From: Yoonia ponticola
GTDB taxonomy: Bacteria; Pseudomonadota; Alphaproteobacteria; Rhodobacterales; Rhodobacteraceae
Direction: 5' to 3'
DNA length: 64,000 bases
Assembly: GCF_014199395.1 (NCBI RefSeq)
Contig: NZ_JACIJM010000009.1
Location: 82,969 to 146,968, forward strand
A program made the position numbers and the translations under genes. Position 1 is the first letter of the stretch, and every line of letters starts with the position of its first letter. Below are positions 38,565 to 48,391 of the stretch, piece by piece. The notes beneath the pieces are model-generated. The model saw nothing but the letters and a program-made list of their open reading frames with translations, made no database searches and was not told where the DNA came from.

Positions 38565-39596
38565 ATGTCTCAATCATCTACTGAAAACCGTCGCATCGTC
38601 TTGGCCGAACGTCCGCAAGGTCTGCCGAATGACAGCACATTGCGCTTGGAAACCAGCGATATCCCGACAGCGGGCGATGGCGAAATGTTGTTGCGTACCA
38701 AATTCTTATCGCTCGATCCTTATATGCGTGGCCGTATGAATGACGCAAAATCCTATGCGACACCTGTCGAGATTGGCGGCGTGATGACGGGCCAAGTTGT
38801 GGCGGAAGTCGTGACATCGAATCTCGAAGGTTTCACCGAAGGCGATCTGGTTTTGGCTGGCTCTGGCTGGCAGGATTATGCGGTCTCTGACGGCACAAAG
38901 ATCATTAACCTTGGTAAAGACCCTGCGAACCCGTCTTGGGCGCTGGGGATTTTGGGGATGCCGGGCTACACCGCTTATGCTGGTTTGCTGCGCATTGGTG
39001 ATCCGAAACCGGGCGAGACTGTTGTCGTCGCTGCGGCTTCCGGCCCAGTTGGTGCGACTGTCGGGCAGATTGCCAAGATCAAAGGATGCCGCATTGTCGG
39101 TATCGCCGGTGGTGCTGAGAAATGCGCGCATGTCGTTGATAACCTTGGGTTTGATGCTTGTATCGATCACAAGGCGGATGACTTTGCAGAACAGCTAGCC
39201 GCTGCTTGTCCTGATGGGATCGACGTCTATTTCGAAAATGTCGGTGGCAAAGTTCTGTATGGCGTGCTGCCATTGTTGAACCCGTTTGCGCGGATGCCTG
39301 TGTGTGGTGTGGTGTCATGGTACAACATGCCAAACTTGCCAGAAGGCCCTGATATGGGTCCTGTTATCATGGGCACGCTGCTGCGTCAGAAGGTCAAAGT
39401 CGAAGGGTTCATTATCTTCGATAGCTTCCCTGCCAGCGTTTACGACGACTTCCGCCGCGATATGACCGAATGGCTGAAGGACGGAAAAGTGCAGTATAAA
39501 GAGCAGATTGTGGACGGTTTTGAAAACGCACCGGCGGCGCTGAATGATGTGCTGCTAGGGCGCAGCTTTGGCAAGGTTGTTGTTAAGGTTGATTAA
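38565..39596 (+). CDS. Zinc-independent MDR-family NADP-dependent oxidoreductase
   Basis: 343 residues, medium-chain reductase fold. The nucleotide-binding strand VVVAAASGPVGATVGQIAKIKGCRIVGIAGGAEKC (AxxGxxG) and FDACIDHKADDF follow the CurA/prostaglandin-reductase-like pattern (YFENVGGKVLYGVLPLLN, RMPVCGVVSWYN). The zinc ligands of alcohol dehydrogenases are absent. These enzymes reduce alkenals or quinones with NADPH. A small stem (39607-39639) lies after the stop. Confidence 0.9.
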   Translation: MSQSSTENRRIVLAERPQGLPNDSTLRLETSDIPTAGDGEMLLRTKFLSLDPYMRGRMNDAKSYATPVEIGGVMTGQVVAEVVTSNLEGFTEGDLVLAGSGWQDYAVSDGTKIINLGKDPANPSWALGILGMPGYTAYAGLLRIGDPKPGETVVVAAASGPVGATVGQIAKIKGCRIVGIAGGAEKCAHVVDNLGFDACIDHKADDFAEQLAAACPDGIDVYFENVGGKVLYGVLPLLNPFARMPVCGVVSWYNMPNLPEGPDMGPVIMGTLLRQKVKVEGFIIFDSFPASVYDDFRRDMTEWLKDGKVQYKEQIVDGFENAPAALNDVLLGRSFGKVVVKVD

Positions 39597-39652
39597 TACC
39601 GTCGAACGCAGCCTCTTGTCCTGATGGGCAGGGGCTGCGTGATATGCACGAA

Positions 39653-40060
39653 CTAACCCGCCAAATTGGGAACATCCCCCGGTTTGGCGGTATAGGTTTC
39701 CAGCCCGAACTTTAGACCTTGGCCAATCCTATGGGCCAGCGCAGACCAGCTTTGCGCGGTGTCGTGGGGCAATTTTTCGGTCAGTACACTATCAAACAGC
39801 GGTAGCCAGATTGCGAAATGCGCAGGTTTGACGTTGCCCGCATCCATATGCGCCTGCATCGGATTGCCGTTGTAAGACCGTTCATGCAGCAGGGCGTTGC
39901 ACCAAAACCCCATGATTTTGGTCTCGTGCTGCGGCCAGTTATCCACATGCGCCGCAAAGATGGGTCCCAAATCAGTGTCCTTGCGCACGCGGCTGTAGAA
40001 TGTCGCCACCACATCGGCAATCTGGTCACGTGTGATCGGGAACCGTGGTGGAATACTCAT
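39653..40060 (-). CDS. Group III truncated haemoglobin
   Basis: 135 residues. The 2-over-2 globin pattern shows ITRDQIADVVATFYSRVRKDTDLGPIFAAHV at helices B-E, then KIMGFWCNALLHERSYNGNPMQAHM, and the proximal His in KPAHFAIWLPLFDSVL. The FWCNALL and W-rich parts favour group III (trHb P). These small haem proteins handle oxygen or NO; no partner reductase is nearby. It diverges from ctaD across 282 bases in which I see no further gene or clear operator. Confidence 0.88.
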   Translation of the reverse strand: MSIPPRFPITRDQIADVVATFYSRVRKDTDLGPIFAAHVDNWPQHETKIMGFWCNALLHERSYNGNPMQAHMDAGNVKPAHFAIWLPLFDSVLTEKLPHDTAQSWSALAHRIGQGLKFGLETYTAKPGDVPNLAG

Positions 40061-40342
40061 GTGCTGCGCCTTGTGACCTGTATTTCAGATATGCGTTAAC
40101 ATGATCCTAAAGGCGTCCGTTGAAAATGTGCATTATGTCGCAACACTGGCAGGGCGTTGATCCCGAAATCTGACGCCGCGGCGATGTAAGTCCATTTTTA
40201 ACGGTCCTGCGCCAATTTAACCCAGTTGTTTGCGGCCATCCTTTATTGCCCCTTAACGTACAACGCATTAGAACAGCACCAAATCCAAGGCCGTATTGCG
40301 ACTCGCGGGATTGGGCACAGATAGAAAATCGAGGAGAGCCAC

Positions 40343-42016
40343 ATGGCAGACGCCGCCATCCACGGCCATGAACACGAAGACAACCGGAGTTTCTTTACCC
40401 GGTGGTTCATGTCTACAAACCACAAAGATATCGGTATCTTGTACCTGTTTGTTGCAGGTGCATTGGGTTTCGTGTCCGTATTGTTCACCGTCTACATGCG
40501 CCTCGAGCTGATGAATCCGGGCGTGCAATATATGTGCCTCGAAGGGGCACGATTTATTGCAGACTCGGCGTCTGAATGTACGCCAAACGGTCACCTTTGG
40601 AACGTGATGATCACGTATCACGGCGTTCTGATGATGTTCTTCGTGGTTATTCCGGCCCTGTTCGGTGGTTTCGGTAACTACTTTATGCCACTGCAGATCG
40701 GTGCGCCTGACATGGCGTTCCCACGTATGAACAACCTGTCTTTCTGGATGTTTGTTGCTGGTGCGTCCTTGGGTGTGGCATCTTTGCTGGCACCTGGTGG
40801 TAACGGTCAGCTTGGGTCTGGCGTTGGTTGGGTTCTGTACCCGCCGCTGTCCACCAACGAGGCCGGCATGTCGATGGACCTCGCGATCTTTGGTGTTCAC
40901 CTGTCGGGTGCATCGTCGATCTTGGGTGCGATCAACATGATCACAACCTTCCTCAACATGCGCGCGCCGGGCATGACACTGCACAAAGTGCCGTTGTTTG
41001 CATGGTCGATCTTCGTCACGGCATGGTTAATTCTTCTGGCGCTTCCTGTGCTTGCTGGCGCGATCACAATGTTGCTGACAGACCGCAACTTTGACACCAC
41101 GTTCTTCCAACCTGAAGGCGGCGGCGACCCGATCTTGTATCAGCACATCTTGTGGTTCTTTGGCCACCCAGAAGTGTATATCATCATCGTTCCCGGCTTT
41201 GGTATCGTGTCACACGTCATCGCGACCTTCTCGAAGAAGCCGATCTTTGGCTACCTGCCAATGGTTTACGCGATGGTTGCCATCGGCGCGCTGGGCTTTG
41301 TTGTGTGGGCACACCACATGTACACAGTCGGCATGTCGTTGACACAGCAGTCTTACTTCATGTTGGCCACGATGGTCATTGCGGTCCCAACAGGGGTGAA
41401 AATCTTCTCTTGGATCGCAACAATGTGGGGCGGTTCTGTCGAGTTTAAAACACCAATGATGTGGGCGCTGGGCTTCTTGTTCTTGTTCACAGTTGGTGGT
41501 GTGACTGGCATCGTGCTGTCACAGGCTGGCGTCGACCGTGCGTACCATGACACTTACTATGTGGTTGCTCACTTCCACTACGTGATGTCGCTGGGTGCTA
41601 TCTTCTCGATCTTCGCGGGTATCTATTTCTACCTGCCGAAAATGTCGGGCCGGATGTATCCTGAATGGGCGGGTCACTTGCACTTCTGGATGATGTTCAT
41701 CGGTGCAAACCTGACGTTTTTCCCACAGCACTTCTTGGGCCGGAACGGGATGCCACGTCGTTACATCGACTACCCTGACGCCTTTGCATTGTGGAACTAC
41801 GTATCAAGCTGGGGCGCGTTCTTGTCCTTTGCGTCATTCGTGTTCTTCATCGGCGTGTTGTTCTACACATTGTTCAAAGGCAAGCGCGTCACTGTGAACA
41901 ACCCATGGAACGAATATGCGGATACACTGGAATGGACACTGCCGTGCCCTCCACCAGAGCACACATTCGAGCAGCTGCCAAAGCAGTCTGACTGGGACAA
42001 GCAACATTCGCACTAA
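40343..42016 (+). CDS. ctaD: Cytochrome c oxidase subunit I (aa3 type)
   Basis: 557 residues, 12 transmembrane helices, the haem a/haem a3-CuB subunit of complex [19 protein letters not shown] starts the core; [12 protein letters not shown] holds a haem a ligand; [22 protein letters not shown] is the CuB His-Tyr cross-link region; WAHHMYTVG gives the other CuB ligands; [12 protein letters not shown] holds the a3 and second a ligands. The Shine-Dalgarno GAGGAG precedes the ATG. Subunits II and III are not here; a lone ctaD is usual in Rhodobacterales. Confidence 0.98.
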   Translation: MADAAIHGHEHEDNRSFFTRWFMSTNHKDIGILYLFVAGALGFVSVLFTVYMRLELMNPGVQYMCLEGARFIADSASECTPNGHLWNVMITYHGVLMMFFVVIPALFGGFGNYFMPLQIGAPDMAFPRMNNLSFWMFVAGASLGVASLLAPGGNGQLGSGVGWVLYPPLSTNEAGMSMDLAIFGVHLSGASSILGAINMITTFLNMRAPGMTLHKVPLFAWSIFVTAWLILLALPVLAGAITMLLTDRNFDTTFFQPEGGGDPILYQHILWFFGHPEVYIIIVPGFGIVSHVIATFSKKPIFGYLPMVYAMVAIGALGFVVWAHHMYTVGMSLTQQSYFMLATMVIAVPTGVKIFSWIATMWGGSVEFKTPMMWALGFLFLFTVGGVTGIVLSQAGVDRAYHDTYYVVAHFHYVMSLGAIFSIFAGIYFYLPKMSGRMYPEWAGHLHFWMMFIGANLTFFPQHFLGRNGMPRRYIDYPDAFALWNYVSSWGAFLSFASFVFFIGVLFYTLFKGKRVTVNNPWNEYADTLEWTLPCPPPEHTFEQLPKQSDWDKQHSH

Positions 42017-42038
42017 GCTGCGGTTGTAGAAATAACAG

Positions 42039-42067
42039 AGGCCCCGCCAGTGATGGTGGGGCCTTTT
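42039..42067 (+). terminator. Terminator after ctaD
   Basis: AGGCCCC/GGGGCCT with a 12-base loop followed by TTTT, 22 bases after the ctaD stop codon. Confidence 0.85.
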
Positions 42068-42221
42068 GCGTTGTAATAAGTGTTTCGGAAACGTGAAGGG
42101 TTTGGCGCGAAGTGTGTATGGTGGGCGCGACTGACACGTGTATTGAGAGAAGCGAACGTAACTGACTGTGTTTCGATTTGAAAAACGCACCGCCGCGCCA
42201 CTTGGCGCAGGAAAGGCCCCA

Positions 42222-42701
42222 ATGACCAAGACCAATCCGACTTTGCCACCAATGACGATCCAGACGCTTGGGCTGATGTTCATTGCTGGGTTCTTTGCGA
42301 CAAACGCTTTCGACCTTTGGGGCCAGATGATTAGCCCCGCATTGGGGTTTGCGAACCTGTCACCGCATGGGCTAGCCAAAAGTCTGCTTGGAACCTTTGG
42401 TCTGCCGAATGGTGATTTCGCGGGGTATTTTGTGCACTTCTATCTGGTCGGGTTGATCGGCTACCCGATTGGCTGGTTGTTTGTCTTCCTGCCAATCTGG
42501 CAACGGGTTGTCGGTGACACCCATTGGTTCGTCCCGTCCGCGATCTACGGTTTCGGCCTGTGGGTATTCGCGATCGGCGGGATCACAGCGATCGCGGGCT
42601 TGCCATTCTTCTTGGGCTTTACCGGTATCACTTGGGTCGCCTTGGTCGGTCACGTCTTATATGGGATCGTTTTTGCCGCGGTTTTGCGTGTGATCAAGTA
42701 A
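42222..42701 (+). CDS. Unknown four-helix membrane protein
   Basis: 159 residues from ATG 42222, with CAGGAAAGG just upstream. Four hydrophobic segments (about 10-30, 58-85, 95-120, 130-158), a His-rich interior (FVHFYLVGLIGYPIGW, GDTHWFVP) and no signal peptide cleavage site. I do not recognise the family. It follows ctaD after a terminator, so it is probably transcribed alone. Confidence 0.7.
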   Translation: MTKTNPTLPPMTIQTLGLMFIAGFFATNAFDLWGQMISPALGFANLSPHGLAKSLLGTFGLPNGDFAGYFVHFYLVGLIGYPIGWLFVFLPIWQRVVGDTHWFVPSAIYGFGLWVFAIGGITAIAGLPFFLGFTGITWVALVGHVLYGIVFAAVLRVIK

Positions 42702-42730
42702 GGGTGGTGCAGCGCGGGCAGGGCGCTATA

Positions 42731-43387
42731 TCAGCTCGTTTGCCCGAACTGGTCCGCAAAGGTGCGCTGTAGCGCCACATCCACGTCGTCCATCGTCACA
42801 GGCAGCCCCAGATCGACCAGTGACGTGACGCCGTGATCGGTAATGCCGCAAGGCACGATACCGCTGAAATGTTCTAGGTCTGGTTCCACGTTGATCGACA
42901 ACCCGTGAAAACTGACCCATTTGCGCAGACGTATCCCGAGGGCTGCGATCTTGTCTTCGGCCACAGTGCCGTCCGGCATCAACGGCTTTTCAGGGCGGGG
43001 CACCCAGACACCCACACGCCCGTCGCGGATTTCGCCTTGGACATTGAATTCTGCGAGGGCTGCAATCACCCAGCCTTCGAGTTGTTTGACGAATTTGCGC
43101 ACGTCATGCCCGCGTTTCCCAACGTCGAGCATCACATAGGCTACGCGCTGTCCGGGGCCGTGGTAGGTGTATTCGCCGCCGCGTCGTGCGTCATAGACCG
43201 GAAATCGGTTTGGATCGATCAGATCAGCCGCTTTGGCTGACGTGCCGGACGTGTAAAGCGGGGGATGTTCGACGAGCCAGATCGCTTCGTTCTCGGTGCC
43301 AACTGCAATCGCGTTGGCCCGATTTTCCATGATGCGCAGGGCGTCAGGGTAGGGGGTCAGGCCCTTGGATGTGATCCAATCAACCAT
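42731..43387 (-). CDS. lipB: Octanoyl-[acyl carrier protein]:protein N-octanoyltransferase
   Basis: 218 residues. LipB moves octanoate from ACP to lipoyl domains. Motifs: [60 protein letters not shown] (catalytic Lys region) and [21 protein letters not shown] with the acyl-thioester Cys. It overlaps the end of the upstream LytTR gene by eight bases, so translation is coupled. Confidence 0.96.
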   Translation of the reverse strand: MVDWITSKGLTPYPDALRIMENRANAIAVGTENEAIWLVEHPPLYTSGTSAKAADLIDPNRFPVYDARRGGEYTYHGPGQRVAYVMLDVGKRGHDVRKFVKQLEGWVIAALAEFNVQGEIRDGRVGVWVPRPEKPLMPDGTVAEDKIAALGIRLRKWVSFHGLSINVEPDLEHFSGIVPCGITDHGVTSLVDLGLPVTMDDVDVALQRTFADQFGQTS

Positions 43388-44171
43388 TGCTGCTGCGCTG
43401 AAGCAGACCCGCGTCGCGCACGGCGGCCATGTAACTGCGGCTGATCGGGCGGGTTTCTTCGTTGGATAGCACGGCGACGGCGCGGTCGTTTACCCGCTGA
43501 ATGTCGACCACATGATCAAGGGCAACCCAATGCGAGCGGTGGATTTGAAGCCCTGCGGTATCGCCAACTTCTTTCATCGCATCAGACAAGCGGATCAGGG
43601 TCATGTCATGGCCGCGTGTGGTCGACACTTTGACGTAGTGATCTTCGGCGCTGAGCGAAATCAACGGGCCGCGTTTCCCGACGGCGATCCGGTCCATCAG
43701 CGGCGGCGGTGTCGTCTCATGCCTGCGTTGTACGAGATGCGTGCCCACATCGACGACGGCAGAAATCAGCGTGACCACCCACCATTCCGGTAGGGTTTTA
43801 TGCGGATCGGCTGGATTAACTTCAAACACTAAGCTGTTCAGGCCCGCCATCAGGATGGTCACGCAAGTCCCGATGGTCAACGTACTACAGATGATCCGCA
43901 GCCAAACAGGCTGGTTGGCGAAAAGCTGTCGGTAAACCGAGCTGATCAGGAAGCCAACCGCGTAGGTCGTCGCAACCACGAACAGCCAATACAGCGTGCG
44001 CGGGGCAAGCGTGAGCATAGTAATCGTGTTGAACGGACCTGATATCCCAAGAATCAGCCCAAGGCTCACAATCGCGACAATTGTGTTTCGCTCGTTATAT
44101 CGGTCGCGCAATTCACGCAGCGCAAATGGGATAACCTGTTGATCCACGTTGTATGTCGTCCATTCGCGCAT
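43380..44171 (-). CDS. Membrane-anchored LytTR-type transcriptional regulator
   Basis: 263 residues. Four hydrophobic segments (about 29-160) are followed by a LytTR DNA-binding domain (about 165-260): [50 protein letters not shown] and [17 protein letters not shown]. The Q/H-R-S-x-W-V core is the DNA-contact segment of LytTR proteins. There is no receiver domain, so the membrane part probably senses the signal. Its 3' end overlaps lipB. Confidence 0.9.
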   Translation of the reverse strand: MREWTTYNVDQQVIPFALRELRDRYNERNTIVAIVSLGLILGISGPFNTITMLTLAPRTLYWLFVVATTYAVGFLISSVYRQLFANQPVWLRIICSTLTIGTCVTILMAGLNSLVFEVNPADPHKTLPEWWVVTLISAVVDVGTHLVQRRHETTPPPLMDRIAVGKRGPLISLSAEDHYVKVSTTRGHDMTLIRLSDAMKEVGDTAGLQIHRSHWVALDHVVDIQRVNDRAVAVLSNEETRPISRSYMAAVRDAGLLQRSSNG

Positions 44172-44244
44172 CTGCTGTTGGGTCGTCAGCCCCGTTGGTG
44201 ACTAAATGTCATAGTTTTCACCCAATGTCTCGGGGGTCTTTTAT

Positions 44245-44730
44245 ATGACGTTTGGTCCACTTCTTTTCGCGCCGTTTGCGATCCAAGTCCATGTGGTTTG
44301 CGCACTTGCTGCGATTGTCTTGGGACCGGTGACATTGTGGCGACGGTCGAGGGACATATGGCACCGCACAGCAGGATATATTTGGGTGATTGCGATGGCG
44401 ATCACAGCGATTTCGTCGTTTTGGATTTCTGATACGCCGATGATCGGCCCCTTTGGCCCCATCCATGTATTGTCGGTGGTCACATTAACAGGGTTGCTAC
44501 GTGGCATTAACGCCGCGCGTGCTGGCCGTACCACGGCACATCAACGTACCATGAAGAGCCTGTATTTCTGGGCGATGGGCGTGGCGGGCGTGTTCACGTT
44601 CCTGCCTGAACGGCGCATGAATGATGTGTTTTTCAGTGGTCATCCGCTGCTGGGGTTTATCGCTATGGCGGTGCTGATCGCGGGCGGATTGTGCCTGTAT
44701 TGGATCACAGAGCGGCGGCGTGCAATTTAG
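44245..44730 (+). CDS. DUF2306-family membrane protein
   Basis: 161 residues, four to five transmembrane helices with conserved His residues placed as in DUF2306 proteins (IQVHVVCALAAIVLGPVTLWR, WHRTAGYIWV, AHQRTMKSLYFW, HPLLGFIAM). The His pattern hints at haem or metal binding, as in cytochrome-b-like four-helix proteins, but this is inference. Divergent from the LytTR gene. Confidence 0.8.
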   Translation: MTFGPLLFAPFAIQVHVVCALAAIVLGPVTLWRRSRDIWHRTAGYIWVIAMAITAISSFWISDTPMIGPFGPIHVLSVVTLTGLLRGINAARAGRTTAHQRTMKSLYFWAMGVAGVFTFLPERRMNDVFFSGHPLLGFIAMAVLIAGGLCLYWITERRRAI

Positions 44731-44795
44731 TGGCGTTTGCCTCTTGGCATCGCGCAAACCCTCGTCTATATCCGCGCCACTACCTGACATGATTT

Positions 44796-44882
44796 GCGGT
44801 CGTGGCGGAATTGGTAGACGCGCAGCGTTGAGGTCGCTGTTCTGTAACAAGAGTGAGGGTTCGAGTCCCTCCGACCGCACCA
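44796..44882 (+). tRNA. tRNA-Leu (anticodon GAG)
   Basis: Seven-base acceptor stem GCGGTCG/CGACCGC, discriminator A and encoded CCA (44880-44882). Anticodon stem CAGCG/CGCTG with loop TTGAGGT; anticodon GAG at 44830-44832. A long variable arm and the T arm GAGGGTTCGAGTCCCTC are those of a class II tRNA-Leu, reading CUC/CUU. Confidence 0.96.
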
Positions 44883-44910
44883 TATCCCACCGACATCGTT
44901 GACGATTTCC

Positions 44911-46146
44911 CTATTGGATCGCTGCTAGCAGTGCCCGACTTGGTGTGCAGGTTGCAGTCAGACCGTTTTGCGTCTGCCATGCCCCGATCGACCGTCGCGT
45001 TTTGTTGCCCACTAGTCCGTCTGCGCCGCCGACGTCGTAGCCTTGGCGTTCTAGCCGTTGTTGCAGTGTCGTGATGTCCGCGCGTGACAGGCGGTCAAGC
45101 GTCCCCCACGCCCCGCTAAAGCCGCCGCTGCCATATTTCATGCGGTCGCCGACGTGGCCTACGAAAAGCGCGTAGGCGTCGCTTTCATTGTAGGCTTTGA
45201 GCGCTGTGAAATTGGACGTCACGATGAACGCAGGCCCAAGACGTCCGGCGGGCATCAGCAAGAACCCGTTTTCGGAAATTTCGGGGCTGGGAAAGGCGTT
45301 ACCGGAGACGCGGGTGATGCCCATTGCGGCCCAATCCTGGATTTTGCGGGCTTGGTCGGGGCCTTCATAGGCGCAGGATACGGTTTCCGGGACGGTGACT
45401 TCGAAGCCCCAATCGCGCCCTGCTTGCCAGCCGTGTTTCTGTAGGTACACGCCGATTGAGGCCAGCGTGTCCTCGGGCGATCCCCAAATATCGGCCCGAC
45501 CATCGCCGTTTCCGTCGGCGGCGTACTGTAGGTAGTTTGACGGCATGAATTGCGGCTGGCCTAATGCGCCTGCCCAGCTGCTTTTCAACGCATTGCGTGT
45601 GGCGAAGCCGCGTTCGACCATTACTAAGGCCGCGATCAGTTCCGATGTGAAGTAGTCCGCGCGTGTACTCAGAAACCCTTTGGTGCTGAGAATTTGAAAC
45701 GCGTCATGTGGAATTTGGGCGTTGCCAAAGCTGCTTTCGCGGCCCCAGATTGCGACGATGATCTGGGCGGGCACGCCTGTTTGTTGCTCGATGCGGCGCA
45801 ATGTGTCCGCGTGGCGCGTCATCAGGCTGCGTCCGGTGTTGGCGTTGTTCGATAGTGCCCTTGCATCGAAATAGGCGGCGGGGGTCCGGAATTCGGCTTG
45901 GCGTTGGTTGGTGTCGGCAGGTTTGCCTGCGTAAACCAAATCGGGCAGGTCCCATTTGGGCGTGACGCCGGATAACGCGGCCTCAAACGTCGCACGGCTG
46001 ACCCCATTTTGTTGTGCTATCGGCCAGATTGTGGTGCCGAGCCAGTCGTTAAATTGGGCCGTGATCGCGCCACGATCCTGCGCGTGTAGCGCGAGTGGTG
46101 TCAGCGCAAGGCACAGGGCCCACACGAAAAAGGTCACATATTTCAC
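44911..46146 (-). CDS. MltB-family lytic murein transglycosylase with C-terminal peptidoglycan-binding domain
   Basis: 411 residues with a signal peptide (MKYVTFFVWALCLALTPLALHAQ). The SLT_2 domain (about 25-325) contains the catalytic Glu in IVAIWGRESSFGNAQIPHDAFQILSTKGF and the AGALGQPQFMPSNYLQYAADGNGDGRADIW segment. A PG_binding_1 domain ends the protein (LSRADITTLQQRLERQGYDVGGADGLVGNKTRRSIGAWQ). It cleaves glycan strands in the periplasm, forming anhydro-MurNAc. No lipobox is seen, so it is probably soluble. It converges on tRNA-Leu. Confidence 0.93.
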   Translation of the reverse strand: MKYVTFFVWALCLALTPLALHAQDRGAITAQFNDWLGTTIWPIAQQNGVSRATFEAALSGVTPKWDLPDLVYAGKPADTNQRQAEFRTPAAYFDARALSNNANTGRSLMTRHADTLRRIEQQTGVPAQIIVAIWGRESSFGNAQIPHDAFQILSTKGFLSTRADYFTSELIAALVMVERGFATRNALKSSWAGALGQPQFMPSNYLQYAADGNGDGRADIWGSPEDTLASIGVYLQKHGWQAGRDWGFEVTVPETVSCAYEGPDQARKIQDWAAMGITRVSGNAFPSPEISENGFLLMPAGRLGPAFIVTSNFTALKAYNESDAYALFVGHVGDRMKYGSGGFSGAWGTLDRLSRADITTLQQRLERQGYDVGGADGLVGNKTRRSIGAWQTQNGLTATCTPSRALLAAIQ

Positions 46147-46380
46147 GGGTCAATCCTCTGTCGATACTGGCCTCTGCCGATACTGGGCTCAGTCTACAGG
46201 AAACAATGGCGCAGCAAAGACGCTTGGGCGCGGGTGCGTGGATTTTTGACCAGAGACCGCCGACCACGAACAATTTGAATGGAATGCGAGGCGTCGTTTA
46301 GGAAAAGCTTTGCGATGCAATGCGGTGGGCTTCACGAACTATTAGCTCTCGCAGGGTATATCTGGGCAACTTCGGAATGA

Positions 46381-47034
46381 ATGGTGCCTAGGTTTATGGC
46401 GACGAACAATGGAATGTGGGGCGACAATACGGGTGTGGGCATGTCCGCCGCAGACCAGCAAAGCGCTGGTATTCCGTGTTTTACCCCCGGTGCGATGATT
46501 GCGACCCCACTGGGGGAGCGTGCGATCGAGACGTTACAGGTCGGCGATCAGGTCATGACGCGCGATCATGGGCTGCAAGATATTCGGTGGGTTGGGCAAC
46601 GGGCAGTGGCTGCGCGGGACAAACTGGCCCCGATTTTGATCCAACCGGGAGTTGTAACAGGGCAGGAGATGCCGCTGTTGGTGTCGCCACAGCACCGTAT
46701 GTTGTTCACGGGATATCGGGCAGAACTGTTGTTTGGCGAATCCGAGGTGCTGATTGCGGCGAAACATTTGTTGGATGGTCGTGATGTGATCCGCCAAGAC
46801 GGGGGGCAAGTGACTTATATCCATGTGCTTTTTGACAGCCACGAGGTGATCTACGCAAACGGTGCTGCGACCGAAAGCTTTCACCCCGGTGACGAGGGAA
46901 TCGCCGGCATCGACGATGCGGCACGCGCCGAACTTTTCACGATTTTTCCAGAGCTGCGGGCCGATATTTCGCGCTATGGGCAGACCGCGAGACGGTGTTT
47001 GCGTAAGCACGAAGCTGTGATGGTACGCATGTAA
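46381..47034 (+). CDS. Hint-domain (hedgehog/intein-type) protein
   Basis: 217 residues. After a Gly/Asn-rich lead, Cys33 starts a Hint_2 domain: CFTPGAMIATPLGERAIETLQVGDQVMTRDHGLQDIRWVGQRAV, then PLLVSPQHRMLFTG and TYIHVLFDSHEVIYANGAATESFHPGD. These are blocks A, B and the His motifs of autoprocessing Hint folds. The domain ends without a downstream fusion partner. Similar proteins are abundant in roseobacters, often as C-terminal parts of secreted proteins; here it is nearly stand-alone. A second in-frame ATG at 46396 is possible. Confidence 0.85.
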   Translation: MVPRFMATNNGMWGDNTGVGMSAADQQSAGIPCFTPGAMIATPLGERAIETLQVGDQVMTRDHGLQDIRWVGQRAVAARDKLAPILIQPGVVTGQEMPLLVSPQHRMLFTGYRAELLFGESEVLIAAKHLLDGRDVIRQDGGQVTYIHVLFDSHEVIYANGAATESFHPGDEGIAGIDDAARAELFTIFPELRADISRYGQTARRCLRKHEAVMVRM

Positions 47035-47213
47035 AAATACCCATTTAGCCTAAAGGTGATGGGTTTATAGGCGAAATGCCCAGAAGTTTATCGCAAACCA
47101 AGCATTTTTACCTTTCCGTAGCGTCGTTTCAGAACAACGGTTGCGGAATGTTGAGACTGATCTAAGGTAATGCTTGGACGGACGAAGATTCCGCCGGCTC
47201 TGGGGAGAAAAGA

Positions 47214-48314
47214 TTGACTGCTACAGCTAGTGATGGTGCGTTTGTTGCTTTTGAGCGCGTTCAGAAAAGTTACGATGGGGAGAACCTCGTTGTTAAGGAT
47301 CTGAACTTATCAATGCCAAAAGGCGAGTTTTTAACAATGCTTGGGCCATCGGGGTCAGGCAAAACGACTTGCCTTATGATGCTTGCTGGGTTTGAGACCG
47401 CGACGCACGGCGATATTTTACTCGATGGCGTTTCTATTAATAATATTCCGCCGCATAAGCGCGGCATCGGCATGGTTTTCCAAAACTACGCCTTATTCCC
47501 GCATATGACGGTTGCTGAAAACCTGTCGTTTCCGTTGGAAGTCCGCAAAATGGGCAAGTCCGACCGTGAAGCAAAGGTGAAGCGCGCGCTGGACATGGTT
47601 CAGATGGGCGACTTTGCGGGACGGCGTCCTGCGCAATTGTCGGGTGGCCAGCAGCAGCGGATCGCATTGTCGCGTGCGCTGGTGTTTGAACCGGAACTTG
47701 TGTTGATGGACGAACCGCTGGGTGCGTTGGACAAACAGTTGCGCGAAACGCTTCAGTTTGAGATCACAAATCTTGCACATTCTTTGGGTATTACAACGGT
47801 TTACGTGACGCACGACCAGACCGAAGCCCTGACAATGTCGGACCGCGTTGCGGTATTTGACGACGGACGTATTCAACAACTGGCCCCGCCAGATGAGTTG
47901 TACGAGAAACCGGAAAACAGTTTTGTTGCCCAATTTATTGGTGAAAACAACACGTTGGAAGGCGTTATTACCGAGATCAGAGGCAACACTTGCATTGTGA
48001 AGCTGGACAACGGTGACATCATTGATGCGGTGCCTGTGAACGTCAGCGCCGTGGGCGAACGGACCAAAGTGTCGATCCGTCCAGAACGCGTAGAATTTAA
48101 CCGCGAGCGTCTGCACGAGGATGCGCATACGCTGAAAGCCGAAGTGCTTGAGTTCATCTACATGGGTGACATTTTCCGCACGCGGTTGCGGGTGGCTGGC
48201 CGTGACGACTTTGTCGTTAAAACACGGAACGCACCAGATCAGGAGCGCCTGAAACCAGGCCAAACAATCGAGATCGGCTGGCTGGCAGAAGACTGCCGCG
48301 CCCTCGACGCCTGA
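47214..48314 (+). CDS. potA: ABC transporter ATP-binding subunit, polyamine type (PotA-like)
   Basis: 366 residues with a TTG start (GGGGAGA upstream; no closer ATG fits). It contains Walker A GPSGSGKTT, Q-loop VFQNYALFPHMTVAENLSFPL, signature LSGGQQQRIALSRAL, Walker B LVLMDEPLGALD, H-loop YVTHDQTEAL and a C-terminal TOBE regulatory domain. The CUT1/PotA-like TOBE tail and neighbours indicate import of polyamines or similar cations. It leads a five-gene plus-strand operon running to 52364. Confidence 0.9.
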   Translation: MTATASDGAFVAFERVQKSYDGENLVVKDLNLSMPKGEFLTMLGPSGSGKTTCLMMLAGFETATHGDILLDGVSINNIPPHKRGIGMVFQNYALFPHMTVAENLSFPLEVRKMGKSDREAKVKRALDMVQMGDFAGRRPAQLSGGQQQRIALSRALVFEPELVLMDEPLGALDKQLRETLQFEITNLAHSLGITTVYVTHDQTEALTMSDRVAVFDDGRIQQLAPPDELYEKPENSFVAQFIGENNTLEGVITEIRGNTCIVKLDNGDIIDAVPVNVSAVGERTKVSIRPERVEFNRERLHEDAHTLKAEVLEFIYMGDIFRTRLRVAGRDDFVVKTRNAPDQERLKPGQTIEIGWLAEDCRALDA

Positions 48315-48391
48315 TAAAGTTAAGGATCGGTAGCCGCTCGGACTACCGGTCTGCGATATTAAATCCGGGTAATCTAACGGGAGAATATATA

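Noticed and set aside
40061..40342. Possible small gene or FNR-type operator between the globin gene and ctaD
   Set aside because: No ORF with start signal, and only one half-site-like TTGATC; not enough to call.
42731..42766. Possible frameshift or early stop at the lipB C-terminus
   Set aside because: The protein is of normal length with all catalytic motifs; nothing is missing.
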